Part shown: positions 1 through 8,573 of the stretch, piece by piece | Position numbering within the stretch: the stretch's first letter is position 1 | Layout: every line of letters begins with the position of its first letter | From: an uncultured Bacteroides sp. | Lineage (GTDB): Bacteria > Bacteroidota > Bacteroidia > Cytophagales > Cyclobacteriaceae | DNA: 64,000 nucleotides | Assembly (NCBI GenBank): GCA_902168185.1 | Contig: CABHOV010000067.1 | Location: 1-64,000 of the forward strand | Direction of reading: 5' to 3' | Made by a program: the position numbers and the translations under genes | Notes under the pieces: model-generated | What the model saw: the letters and a program-made list of their open reading frames with translations, nothing else | Database searches by the model: none | What the model was told of the DNA's origin: nothing

Positions 1-501
1 GTAAAACAAAGTGAAGGTATTCTGACAATTAACGAACCGGCTATCAACGGCAGTTCTTATACTTTCAGTATATACGCAACTGTAAAAGAGACTGGCAAAA
101 ATGCAACAGCATGGATCGGATCGAAATTCTCAGGGCAGGACGCAGATGCCAGCAATATAAATGCAGCATTAGAGAAGTTGATAGCTGATTTTGGTGTAAA
201 GTACTATCGTGATAAAATTCAAGTTCAGATCGATGAAACCAATCGCGCCTACCAGGCGGTGGAGAAACAAAAGCAGCGACTCGTGAATGAAAACAAAACG
301 TTGCTCACTAAAGTAGAAGATAACAAGCGCGAGAAAATTCAACTTGAAAAAGCACTCGAGAATAACAAACTCGAAAATGAGACGCTTCTTAAGCGAATAG
401 AAAAAAATAAACTCGATCATGACTCTGTCGCGCTGGCCCGTGAGCAAATTAAAAAGGTAGCGGAGATATATAAGGAAAAGCAGCGGAGGGTTAATGATTG
501 A
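1..501 (+). CDS. C-terminal part of a coiled-coil protein (5' end outside window)
   Basis: The frame is open from base 1 and stops at 499-501, giving 166 residues with no start visible, so the gene begins before the window. The first ~55 residues look like a folded beta-rich part (around ITINEPAINGSSYTFSIY). From about residue 70 the protein becomes a charged coiled coil rich in Glu, Lys, Asn and Leu with repeated ENNKLE / EKNKLD units. An internal TTG at 178 could be mistaken for a start, but the upstream codons continue the same protein-like sequence. I do not recognise a named family. The overall look is that of a conserved Bacteroidota hypothetical protein, possibly structural. About 175 bp without a gene follow. 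Confidence 0.7.
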   Translation, partial: VKQSEGILTINEPAINGSSYTFSIYATVKETGKNATAWIGSKFSGQDADASNINAALEKLIADFGVKYYRDKIQVQIDETNRAYQAVEKQKQRLVNENKTLLTKVEDNKREKIQLEKALENNKLENETLLKRIEKNKLDHDSVALAREQIKKVAEIYKEKQRRVND

Positions 502-676
502 TTCCAATATATATACTTTGACGATGCAAAGGCTCGCTATGTATATGTCATTCGTCGTTAGTGAACCTTCGCTCTTGCTTTCCCACAACACCGGCAACGG
601 CTTTTACAAAGCACGGCCATCTCTCTTGAGATTGAATTAAACCCCACCGATCGTCCTCACGATTTCTTTCTATAGT
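502..676. other. Short spacer between converging genes
   Basis: A plus-strand gene stops at 501 and a minus-strand lipoprotein gene stops at 677. I see no convincing hairpin terminator or RNA gene in between. A minus-strand open frame (169-597) crosses this spacer but is mostly antisense to the coiled-coil gene. Confidence 0.4.
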
Positions 677-1246
677 TTATTGACGATTGTTAAGGCTGTC
701 AATCAAATGATCACGCCACTTTCTTTCGTTCTTATCGAAATAAAATCTTCCATCGGGAAACTCAATATACTGGTCGCCAGCATTCTTGGGATAATATTCC
801 TCAAGCGACTTACCCTTTACCATCCTATCAAATAATATTGGAATCTTCTTGTTAAGTTGATCTTCGGACATCTTCCAAGTACGGAATACTTCTTCGTATT
901 CCTTTATCTTCTGATTTCGTCCATATACTAATTTACAACCTATACTTTCACGCATAGGAGTAATGCTTCTCGCAGGGCGTGTCATTAAAAAATAGTGTAT
1001 TCCTTTATCATCTTTATAATATGCACGTATATCATACTCGCTAGCAACTGCTCGGTAATACTCGTCAAACCTTGATTCGAATTTAGTATTGTGATCGGAA
1101 TTGGGTGGCAACTTGGATGCATACCTAATCACGCTATAAATCAGGCTGTCCTGCGCTGGCTTTGACATATATAGTGCCGGATTGTAGTCTTTGTTATTGC
1201 AAGAAGCAAGAATTGCAATTGCTGAAAAAATAAAAAGTATTCGCAT
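677..1246 (-). CDS. Small lipoprotein of unknown function
   Basis: A 189-residue protein starting MRILFIFSAIAILASCNN: a short basic start, a hydrophobic core and a lipobox ending in Cys (LASC), so it is predicted to be lipidated and exported. The mature part is hydrophilic and mixed alpha/beta, with no domain I recognise. The frame stays open upstream to 1306, but the extra 20 codons are simply the terminator hairpin of the upstream gene read as protein, and the lipoprotein signal begins at the ATG at 1244-1246. I therefore use the shorter start. It lies downstream of the Asp-rich lipoprotein gene in the same direction but is separated from it by that terminator. Confidence 0.7.
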   Translation of the reverse strand: MRILFIFSAIAILASCNNKDYNPALYMSKPAQDSLIYSVIRYASKLPPNSDHNTKFESRFDEYYRAVASEYDIRAYYKDDKGIHYFLMTRPARSITPMRESIGCKLVYGRNQKIKEYEEVFRTWKMSEDQLNKKIPILFDRMVKGKSLEEYYPKNAGDQYIEFPDGRFYFDKNERKWRDHLIDSLNNRQ

Positions 1247-1271
1247 ATAGTTGCAAATGTACCAACCAAAT

Positions 1272-1303
1272 AAAAAAAAGAGCCCAACGAATGGGCTCTT
1301 TTT
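1272..1303 (-). terminator. Rho-independent terminator of the Asp-rich lipoprotein gene
   Basis: A perfect stem AAAAAGAGCCCA / TGGGCTCTTTTT with a short loop, followed on the minus strand by a run of T. It sits 26 bp after the stop of the gene ending at 1329. It overlaps the false N-terminal extension of the next open frame. Confidence 0.85.
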
Positions 1304-1328
1304 CAATATCAGCTAGTGATTTTTTTTC

Positions 1329-2702
1329 CTAGTATGTATTGTTATTAGGGCTGAAGCTTGTCCAACCTGACATCCAGTTATTGGTGTTGTTAAATGCACC
1401 GATATAAGTTGTTTGTTCAACACCTGAAGGAACTTCTTTTGCACCACTCAGTAATGATGAACCTGTAGCAAGCAATGCAGAAGGATTGTTGATATCCAGT
1501 GAGGTAGCTGCGCTCAAGCCAGTAAATTTTGCAGAAAGATCAACAGTAGCCTGATCTGTTTCAATAAAGTTATTAGCATCAAAGCCAGAATCATCGTAGC
1601 CGTTACCTGTAGTAACTTTCTTAACTGCTTTGCTTACGCTTACACCAGATCTTCCGATATAGTTACCAACAAATACTGCATTAGCACCTGTTTTATCAAA
1701 ATGTACGGCTTCAAATCTAGAGCCTACAAGCACAGAGTTGTAAATCTGTATATCAGAGTTTCTTCTAAGGTGTCCACCAAACTGATAGTTAGAGCTTGCT
1801 GCACTACCGCTTAATGCTGCATATGCATACGGACCAAACCATGTAACGTTGGAAAACACAGGAGCCGTCTTAGGAGTATTGGTTGTACCTGTTCCATCGT
1901 TGTCTGACTCAAAACCATTTGAACCTGATTTATCAGCAATGTTAGGGTCACGGAAAGATGCAGCATATTGAACTTTACCCCTGTAACCGAAGTCTGTATC
2001 GAAGTCATCATCCCATCCACGATATGCAACAAGATATTGTGCATTTACGGTGCCACCGAACCACTCAAAAGAGTCATCACCAGAATATGAAACCTGGATG
2101 TGGTGAATCGTTGTTCCACTACCAACACTTCCAAGTGTAAGACCATTGATTTCGTTGTCTGTTGACAATGCAATACCTGCAAACTCGATTCTTACATAAG
2201 TAAGTGTACCAGAGTTATCATCGTCAGCAGTTCCACCATATTTACCGGCATCGCCTGAAGTAGCAGAAATACCTTCGATTGATTGACTAGCACTCTGATT
2301 GTTCTGTGCTTTACCAAGAATGATCAAGCCGCCCCAATCGCCATAGTTACGATATCCCACTGGAGCAGAGGAAGTGAAAATGATAGGCTTATCAGCAGTA
2401 CCAGCTGCGTTGATCGTAGCCCCGCGATCGATAACAAGTGAACCTTTAGAAGACTTATCACCGAAGATGATAGTACCAGGCTCAATTGTTAATGTTACGC
2501 CAGACTGAACGAATACGTTACCTATCAGGGTATATTTTTTAGAAGCTACTAATGTAGTGTTAGTTGTTATAGCACCACTCAGTTGATTTTCTGTTGTGGT
2601 ATCTGTATCATCATCATCGTCATCACTGCAAGACGTCAACGTCATTGCAAATGACAAAGCTAACAGCGCCATCAGGTAGCTTAATTTCTTCAGATTTTTC
2701 AT
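1329..2702 (-). CDS. Asp-rich surface lipoprotein paired with a TonB-dependent receptor
   Basis: A 457-residue protein. The start MKNLKKLSYLMALLALS at 2702 gives a lipoprotein signal ending LTSC, followed directly by S and six Asp. Such acidic stretches after the lipid Cys act in Bacteroidota as a lipoprotein export signal to the cell surface. The mature part is Gly/Asn/Thr/Ser rich and resembles a right-handed beta-helix: it starts with a phrase like LTIEPGTIIFG and has repeated short strands, for example FEWFGGTVNAQYLVAYRGWD with several Asp that could bind cations. It follows a TonB receptor gene on the same strand, with a terminator and a candidate promoter between them. A ligand-binding or substrate-capture role for the receptor is inference; the substrate is unknown. 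Confidence 0.8.
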   Translation of the reverse strand: MKNLKKLSYLMALLALSFAMTLTSCSDDDDDDTDTTTENQLSGAITTNTTLVASKKYTLIGNVFVQSGVTLTIEPGTIIFGDKSSKGSLVIDRGATINAAGTADKPIIFTSSAPVGYRNYGDWGGLIILGKAQNNQSASQSIEGISATSGDAGKYGGTADDDNSGTLTYVRIEFAGIALSTDNEINGLTLGSVGSGTTIHHIQVSYSGDDSFEWFGGTVNAQYLVAYRGWDDDFDTDFGYRGKVQYAASFRDPNIADKSGSNGFESDNDGTGTTNTPKTAPVFSNVTWFGPYAYAALSGSAASSNYQFGGHLRRNSDIQIYNSVLVGSRFEAVHFDKTGANAVFVGNYIGRSGVSVSKAVKKVTTGNGYDDSGFDANNFIETDQATVDLSAKFTGLSAATSLDINNPSALLATGSSLLSGAKEVPSGVEQTTYIGAFNNTNNWMSGWTSFSPNNNTY

Positions 2703-2726
2703 GATTATTCTTTTTTGAATTTGCGA

Positions 2727-2734
2727 CAAAACTA
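2727..2734 (-). promoter_or_regulatory. Candidate -7 promoter element for the Asp-rich lipoprotein
   Basis: On the minus strand this reads TAGTTTTG, matching the Bacteroidota -7 consensus TAnnTTTG, 24 bp before the chosen ATG. No TTTG box is found at the ideal 19-bp spacing. It would let the lipoprotein be made separately from the receptor. Confidence 0.4.
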
Positions 2735-2803
2735 TATGTAGAGTATTATGTTCGTGTTAAGCAAGTATTAGCGATTGTTTATCTATTGAGAACCGTATAA
2801 AAG

Positions 2804-2830
2804 CAAAACAGGAGCAGTGCTCCTGTTTTG
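2804..2830 (-). terminator. Terminator of the TonB-dependent receptor gene
   Basis: The arms CAAAACAGGAGCA and TGCTCCTGTTTTG form a nearly loopless perfect inverted repeat (realistically about 11 bp of stem and a 5-base loop) just after the receptor stop at 2838. The T stretch on the minus strand is interrupted (TTTTGCTTTT). Confidence 0.8.
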
Positions 2831-2837
2831 TTATCTG

Positions 2838-5669
2838 TTAATAGATTTTATAAGTCACGCCCAGCGTAATGTACTGACCTGGCTTGTAATTCTGAATCGG
2901 CTCGTCAATACCATTTATACTTTTGCTTCGGTCTGAATCCTGAACCAATCTATATTTCTGATTTAATATATCCTGTATACCGAATTTCAATTCAACTTTT
3001 TCAGAGAATGATTTTGATATCGTTAAGTCGATTTGGTTTCTTGGCATCTCGTATTGTGTCGCGTTCTGATTGATATCCCCGACAGCAAAAATGCGTTTAC
3101 CAAATACATTGTACGATACATTAGCTTGCCAGCCACTTTCAAAATTATTATAGTTCAAACCAGCATTGATAATATAGGGAGATTGTCCCTGCATAGAACG
3201 CTTCTGTTCCTGATTGGTAACATTACCAAGATTAATCTCACTATCGATGATGGCTGCATTCAGCATCACTGAAAAGTTTTTCAGGAAGTTGTTTGCAAAA
3301 AGTGTTTCAAATGATTTTCTAATCTCAACCTCTGCTCCAAAATTTCTGGCAGAAGAAGCGTTTCGGTAAGTATATATCAAGTTAGATCCTCCAACTAATT
3401 CCGTTTCGATTGGATTCTGGAAATATTTATAGAATACACCGAACGAAATGCTCTCGGATTTTGAAGGATAATTTTCCCAACGCAGATCTACGTTATGGAT
3501 ATCTGCAGTCTTCAAGTTTTCGTTACCATATATATTTGCGTTCCGATCGAAGTCGTAGAAGTTGAAAGGAGCAAGCTCGCGGAACACCGGACGGTTAATC
3601 GTCTTACTATAAGCAAGTCTAATAAGATTCCTCTCAGATAGATTGTAAGCCACGTTCAAAAACGGAAGAATACTTGTCACCGGATTATCTACTGTAATCC
3701 TGCTTCCATTTGTATTGAAGGAGCTTAATTCCTGCTTGTTATATTCTACGCGCACGCCAGTAGCTATTCTAAAGTCACCAACAGGAATGGTGGTACTCAA
3801 ATAACCTGCAGTGAGAAGGTTTTTACCAGTATAGGCATCTGAAAAGTTGGTTCCCTCTTTTAGGATGAAATAAGGCGCTGTACCAGATATAGATGAGAAA
3901 CCTATATTCTCCGGAACAAAAATATTTTCGAAAGTATAGTCATCAAGAATTTCTGAAGGTTGATTATTCAGGTTTGACCAACCATAAGCAAACCATCTCG
4001 CTTTAAAATCCCGATCGGTTGATGCTATATAGTAACCACCTTGAATTTTGCCTTGCTTACTTTCTTCAGCATCTGGATTCAATTTATACTCCAGATTTAA
4101 TGCATGTGTATATACATTCTCATTTAGGTCAGAGTAGAAACGTCCTGCATCTTGTGTACCTGAGTTAGGAGGCAACACAATCGCAAATGGATCCGTTGAT
4201 CCTTCTTGGCGTTGCGAGCGGATTCTTCTATAGTCAGGCTGGCTTGCTGATGTATTCGAGTACGCAAATATCCAGTTAGCATTGAGCCTGCTGTTGATAC
4301 TATGCTTTCCAGAAAGTTGCCCTGCATATATACTACGCTCCATATAGTTTAATGCAAGGTTGTTGTTTTCATATCCATTGAAATCCTCAATACCAGTTCT
4401 TGAAGTAACCTGCGACATTCCCTGCTGGTTATATAGATTACGGAACTCGATTTTGTTAGAAGGATTAAGTTCAAGCGTAAAATTTGAAATTACTCCTAAC
4501 CGCACGTTAGTCATGTCGCGAACATCATTAAAGAAGTATCTGCGATCGCTTTTCTGTTCAGACTCCACATACCGGTCGTAGTAGTAATTTTCCTGTTCAA
4601 TATGCTGACGTGTATTGGTATAGCTGAGGGAAGTGATATTGCTAAGACGTTTACTGCCTATACTTCCAACCTGCGAAAAGTTGATTGTTGTGCGCAGATC
4701 GGGCATCGCCGTAGTTTTTTTCTTTCCCCAAATATTTGGAAGACTCCGGCTAGCATCCGTTAATTTTTGACGTGAGGCGTCATCATATAAATAATCTCCC
4801 AGGTTATTGCTTGGAAAAGATGAGGGTAAATCACGCGTTCCATTATCAAATCCCAACCAGTCTGTATTGCTTCCTTGATAGGTATAAAAATCATCAAAGG
4901 TTGTACCCAGACGCATGCCTCCGGTAATATTTACCGATAATGAATTCTCATCCACCACGCTTTTAGTTTCGATATTTACTACAGCACCGGCAAACTCACC
5001 TGATAATTCTGCTGAACCAGATTTATATACCAGCATTCTGTCAATCATGGTGCTGGGAATTAAATCAAATGCAAAGGCTTTAGAATCTACTTCAGAGCTT
5101 GGTGCGATAACACCATTTAACATTACAGTGCTATAGCGTTCGCTAAGTCCTCTTACATTAATAAAACGATTGTTTATAATTGTTACTCCAGGAATTCTTT
5201 TAACAATTTGCGCCGCATCACGATCTTGAGATAAGGAAATCTGCTGAGCAGATATACCTACAGCAACCAAATCGCTTTTGCGTATTTCGGTTATAACTGA
5301 AACATCTGTATTCGTTACCCTCGCACCGGTAATTACAATTTCATTCAACTCCTGACCTGCCTCCATTATCGTTGCATTAACAACTGTTGTTTGATCAGGA
5401 TATACTGTTATATCGTTAAGCGTATCTGTTTTATAGGAAACGAAGGAAATTACCAACGAATAGGTACCTGCCTTTACTTTAGGAATCACAAAATTACCTT
5501 CTATATCTGCTTGTGCGCCTTGGGCCGTTCCCATAATAATAACATTGGCGCCAATAATGGCATCGCCCGATACAATATCCTTTACGTTGCCCTTAATTGT
5601 TCCGGATTGTGCCCATACACAAACTGTAAGTGCCGTTAGCGATAATGAAAGAAGTACTCTTCTGAACAT
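2838..5669 (-). CDS. TonB-dependent outer-membrane receptor
   Basis: A 943-residue outer-membrane transporter. The start MFRRVLLSLSLTALTVCVWA at 5669 gives a clean signal peptide; an in-frame upstream codon at 5696 only adds nine residues. Order of parts: signal peptide 1-20; carboxypeptidase-regulatory-like Ig domain about 22-105 (GTIKGNVKDIVSGDAIIGAN); plug domain about 125-235, including a phrase like GVTIINNRFINVRGLSERYS; a long beta-barrel; and a C-terminal strand ending in aromatic residues (YITLGVTYKIY) as required for barrel assembly. It imports a ligand using TonB energy; the ligand is not evident. There is no SusD-like partner. Instead the neighbour is an Asp-rich surface lipoprotein, which probably works with it. 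Confidence 0.92.
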   Translation of the reverse strand: MFRRVLLSLSLTALTVCVWAQSGTIKGNVKDIVSGDAIIGANVIIMGTAQGAQADIEGNFVIPKVKAGTYSLVISFVSYKTDTLNDITVYPDQTTVVNATIMEAGQELNEIVITGARVTNTDVSVITEIRKSDLVAVGISAQQISLSQDRDAAQIVKRIPGVTIINNRFINVRGLSERYSTVMLNGVIAPSSEVDSKAFAFDLIPSTMIDRMLVYKSGSAELSGEFAGAVVNIETKSVVDENSLSVNITGGMRLGTTFDDFYTYQGSNTDWLGFDNGTRDLPSSFPSNNLGDYLYDDASRQKLTDASRSLPNIWGKKKTTAMPDLRTTINFSQVGSIGSKRLSNITSLSYTNTRQHIEQENYYYDRYVESEQKSDRRYFFNDVRDMTNVRLGVISNFTLELNPSNKIEFRNLYNQQGMSQVTSRTGIEDFNGYENNNLALNYMERSIYAGQLSGKHSINSRLNANWIFAYSNTSASQPDYRRIRSQRQEGSTDPFAIVLPPNSGTQDAGRFYSDLNENVYTHALNLEYKLNPDAEESKQGKIQGGYYIASTDRDFKARWFAYGWSNLNNQPSEILDDYTFENIFVPENIGFSSISGTAPYFILKEGTNFSDAYTGKNLLTAGYLSTTIPVGDFRIATGVRVEYNKQELSSFNTNGSRITVDNPVTSILPFLNVAYNLSERNLIRLAYSKTINRPVFRELAPFNFYDFDRNANIYGNENLKTADIHNVDLRWENYPSKSESISFGVFYKYFQNPIETELVGGSNLIYTYRNASSARNFGAEVEIRKSFETLFANNFLKNFSVMLNAAIIDSEINLGNVTNQEQKRSMQGQSPYIINAGLNYNNFESGWQANVSYNVFGKRIFAVGDINQNATQYEMPRNQIDLTISKSFSEKVELKFGIQDILNQKYRLVQDSDRSKSINGIDEPIQNYKPGQYITLGVTYKIY

Positions 5670-6065
5670 AAACCTTTTATTTGCTACAAAGGTCATTCTC
5701 TAATATTACCTCACTCGCACGCCTGTGTTACGAAATTGTTAAGTAGATCATGGAAAGCTAACGGCTGTTTAAATTGTATAGCAACAGGAAGAGCTATATA
5801 CTATGACTATCAACACTTTCGATTATTCTGACTTAACAATTATTACAAGATTTTTTAAAGCAGATAACGCGGGGGTAATAAAAGATTATTAAAGTTTATT
5901 CGAAGTAAACAAAATAATATAGGCTAAAGCTCAAGACCAAAGAGCTTGAAATCACAATGCCACGCTGAAAATGCGTGACCAGCTTAAAAATGAAAACGGT
6001 ACAAGAAAGATCTTGTACCGTTTTAAAATTATGGGATGGCTCGTTACAGAAGAGCTACATCTATA
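5670..6065. other. 396-bp AT-rich spacer upstream of the TonB receptor
   Basis: No open frame of note. It holds the 5' region of the receptor, the MoxR terminator near its right end (5993-6024), and two small hairpins: AAGCTC / GAGCTT at 5927-5947 and CACGC / GCGTG at 5961-5977. I see no clear TAnnTTTG element and no riboswitch I can name. Promoter or leader sequences for the receptor must lie here. Confidence 0.5.
5993..6024 (-). terminator. Terminator of the MoxR ATPase gene
   Basis: A perfect 14-bp stem AAAACGGTACAAGA / TCTTGTACCGTTTT with a 4-base loop, 42 bp after the MoxR stop. It is symmetric and could also stop transcription from the other side. Confidence 0.85.
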
Positions 6066-7052
6066 TTATTTATTGATTGGCACTTTGTTGAGGATCACCT
6101 TAATGATGTCCGAAGGTTTCACGTTGTCGGCTTCGGCTTCATAGTTTAATAGTATACGGTGACTCATTACGTCCAACGCTACTTCTTTTATGTCTTCCGG
6201 TAATACATAGTCGCGGCCTTCCAAATATGCTACAGCTTTAGCAGCCAGATTCAGATTTATACTGGCACGGGGCGATGCTCCAAACTGTATATATTGAGCT
6301 TGTTCGTTTAATTTATAGTCTAGTGGCTTACGTGTAGCGTATACCAGTTCTATAATATAGCGCTCAAGCGACTCGGAGATCTTAACACGGTTTACCTGGT
6401 CACGAATGGAGAATATCTCTTCCTTCGTAAGCATAGTCGTTACTTTATAGTTGAATTGCATGTTTGAAATCCTCCGCATGATCTCGATCTCCTGATCTTT
6501 GGTTGGATAATCAACATATACCTTCATCATAAAACGATCGACCTGCGCTTCCGGTAATGGATAAGTACCTTCCTGGTCAACGGGGTTTTGAGTAGCCAAC
6601 ACCAGAAAAGGTCTGTCAAGCTTGAAGGTTGTTTCGCCGATCGTTACTTGCTTCTCTTGCATCGCTTCTAATAAAGCCGATTGAACTTTAGCCGGAGAAC
6701 GGTTGATCTCATCAGCAAGGATTATGTTCGCGAAGATAGGACCTTGCTTTACTTCAAACTTTCCTTCCTTCTGGTTATAGATCATTGTACCGACAAGATC
6801 TGCAGGAAGAAGATCGGGAGTAAACTGAATACGTTGGAAGTCGAGATGAAGAACCTGGGCGAGCGTACTTACGGTTAATGTCTTGGCAAGACCGGGTACA
6901 CCTTCCAACAATATATGTCCATTGGTGAAGAGACCAATCATCAATCGGTTCACCATGTATTGTTGACCAACTACCACCTTGCCTACTTCGGCATAGACTT
7001 CTTTAATTTTTTCCTTGTGTTCTTCGTGCTTTTCAACGGCTACGGATTCCAT
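6066..7052 (-). CDS. MoxR-family AAA+ ATPase
   Basis: A 328-residue soluble ATPase of the MoxR family, which act as chaperones inserting cofactors or remodelling protein complexes, often with von Willebrand A proteins. Visible motifs: Walker A GVPGLAKT (51-58), Walker B ILADEINRSP (111-120), and a sensor/arginine region around ATQNPVDQEGTYPLPEAQ (about 153-170). Length and sequence are typical. The usual partners (DUF58, vWA and BatA-type genes) do not follow; the gene stands alone between a terminator and a divergent phosphatase gene. Its client is therefore not indicated by the neighbourhood. Confidence 0.93.
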   Translation of the reverse strand: MESVAVEKHEEHKEKIKEVYAEVGKVVVGQQYMVNRLMIGLFTNGHILLEGVPGLAKTLTVSTLAQVLHLDFQRIQFTPDLLPADLVGTMIYNQKEGKFEVKQGPIFANIILADEINRSPAKVQSALLEAMQEKQVTIGETTFKLDRPFLVLATQNPVDQEGTYPLPEAQVDRFMMKVYVDYPTKDQEIEIMRRISNMQFNYKVTTMLTKEEIFSIRDQVNRVKISESLERYIIELVYATRKPLDYKLNEQAQYIQFGASPRASINLNLAAKAVAYLEGRDYVLPEDIKEVALDVMSHRILLNYEAEADNVKPSDIIKVILNKVPINK

Positions 7053-7077
7053 ACACAGTATTTAATTTTAAACCTGT

Positions 7078-7085
7078 CAAAAATA
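7078..7085 (-). promoter_or_regulatory. Candidate -7 element for the MoxR gene
   Basis: Minus strand reads TATTTTTG (TAnnTTTG), 25 bp before the ATG at 7052. No well-spaced -33 TTTG was found. Confidence 0.4.
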
Positions 7086-7148
7086 GCGTAATTATTGAAA
7101 AAGTAAGGCCCAAAACTTGATGGATTACTTATTTAAGATTTAAAGGGA

Positions 7149-7835
7149 ATGTCAAGAACTTTTGTCATTGGAGACATTCATGGAGCGTACCGCGCGTTAC
7201 GTCAGTGTTTGGATAGAGCTGGATTCGATTTTGAGAGCGATCATCTCATTAGTCTGGGAGACGTGTGTGATGGCTGGCCCGAAACCAAATCATGCATTGA
7301 TGAGCTACTGCGGATTAAAAACCTGACCTACATTCTCGGTAATCATGATTACTGGACTCAGCAATGGATGGAGACAGGCTATGTTGAAAAAGTGTGGTCC
7401 AAGCAAGGAGGAGAAGCCACCATACAATCCTATCAGGATAAAATACCTTCAGCTCATTTACAATTTTTAAACCGGGCGCTGCCTTATTTTTTATCTGACA
7501 ATAAATTATTTGTGCATGCGGGCATTGATATACAACGGCCTCTTGAGCAGCAAGGCCCTGATATTTTTCTGTGGGACAGAACCCTTGCACGCACCGCCAT
7601 GGAAATATACCTGAAAGAAATGGATGGGAAGCTCACGACCTTTGACGAAATCTATATAGGGCATACACCGATTCCATTCTCAAAACCTATTCATTCGTGT
7701 GAGGTATGGATGATGGATACTGGTGCGGGTTGGTCTGGTGTATTATCGATGATGAATATAGAAACGAAAGAAGTATTCACCAGCGATCCGGTACCATCCC
7801 TATATCCCGGAATACAAGGCAGAAGTAAAAGTTAA
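7149..7835 (+). CDS. PPP-type serine/threonine phosphatase (calcineurin-like metallophosphoesterase)
   Basis: A 228-residue cytoplasmic phosphatase. All metal-binding blocks of the PPP/Shp1 family are present in order: GDIHG (8-12), GDVCDGW in place of GDxVDRG (37-43), GNHD (64-67), HAGID (123-127) and GHTP (171-174). The second block departs from the eukaryotic-type GDxVDRG, as is common in bacterial Shp1-like members. It probably removes phosphate from phosphoproteins or from diadenosine-type substrates; the substrate cannot be told from sequence. It is transcribed alone, diverging from moxR and converging with the exonuclease gene 11 bp away. Confidence 0.88.
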   Translation: MSRTFVIGDIHGAYRALRQCLDRAGFDFESDHLISLGDVCDGWPETKSCIDELLRIKNLTYILGNHDYWTQQWMETGYVEKVWSKQGGEATIQSYQDKIPSAHLQFLNRALPYFLSDNKLFVHAGIDIQRPLEQQGPDIFLWDRTLARTAMEIYLKEMDGKLTTFDEIYIGHTPIPFSKPIHSCEVWMMDTGAGWSGVLSMMNIETKEVFTSDPVPSLYPGIQGRSKS

Positions 7836-7846
7836 TTGCGCTGCGT

Positions 7847-8563
7847 TCACGAAGATTGTATAACAAGCGCTTCTTCCAATGAAATACCACGAAGCTTCAA
7901 AAATAGTTGCGCCAGCACTTCCACATCACGAAGGCAGTAGTCTTTGATTTTAGCAAGATCCTTCTCTACATAGTATACATGGTTGACTTTACTTCCATCA
8001 ATTCCATTTTTACTGGAAGGGATATCGAAGATTGCTGCTAACAGATCGAGTGAAGTAAAGTGTTTATAGTCACCAAACTTCCATAGCTCCATAGTATCAT
8101 AGTGCTGAACTTCCCAAGGTTTCCTTCCGGAGATGTTTAGTATAGCAGGAAGCTGAATTCCATTCACCAGCATTCTGCGGCACAAGTAAGGAAAGTCGAA
8201 TTCCTTTCCGTTGTGAGCACAAAGTTTTTCTGTAGATGCATTTAGTTTTTCAAGCATACACTTGAATTCTGTCAGCAACGCTTTTTCATCGTCACCATGG
8301 TATGCCTTTGTACGAAGTGTAAGCGCACCGTTTTCTCCTTCATAGAACTTACCAACACAGATGCATATAATTTTACCGAACTCAGCAAATATAGCAGCGC
8401 GATCATGGTATATCTGTTCGTCTGTCTGTGTTGTGTCTCTTCTCAGATGACTCGCCTTACGTGCCCATAACGATTTCAGTCGCTCATCCAAAGAATTAAA
8501 ATCATCCGTATGTGAAACGGTTTCAATGTCTAAAAATAAAATATCACGCAACTCTGCATTCAT
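7847..8563 (-). CDS. Predicted 3'-5' exonuclease, PolB-like (DEDDy)
   Basis: A 238-residue nuclease with the DEDD fold of DNA polymerase B proofreading domains but no polymerase. Exo I is LDIET (Asp12, Glu14), exo II is HNGKEFDFPYL (Asp123) and exo III is YCLRD (Tyr209 and Asp213), so it is the DEDDy type. It should trim DNA or RNA 3' ends using two metal ions; its cellular job is not known. It is the last gene of the seven-gene lipB operon, 10 bp after the DUF4349 gene. Confidence 0.87.
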   Translation of the reverse strand: MNAELRDILFLDIETVSHTDDFNSLDERLKSLWARKASHLRRDTTQTDEQIYHDRAAIFAEFGKIICICVGKFYEGENGALTLRTKAYHGDDEKALLTEFKCMLEKLNASTEKLCAHNGKEFDFPYLCRRMLVNGIQLPAILNISGRKPWEVQHYDTMELWKFGDYKHFTSLDLLAAIFDIPSSKNGIDGSKVNHVYYVEKDLAKIKDYCLRDVEVLAQLFLKLRGISLEEALVIQSS

Positions 8564-8573
8564 ACAACGGGTA

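Noticed and set aside
169-597. 142-residue minus-strand frame crossing the first gene and its spacer
   Set aside because: It is mostly antisense to the coiled-coil gene, whose plus-strand frame is open from base 1 and protein-like; the antisense protein is low-complexity Leu/Phe/Ile.
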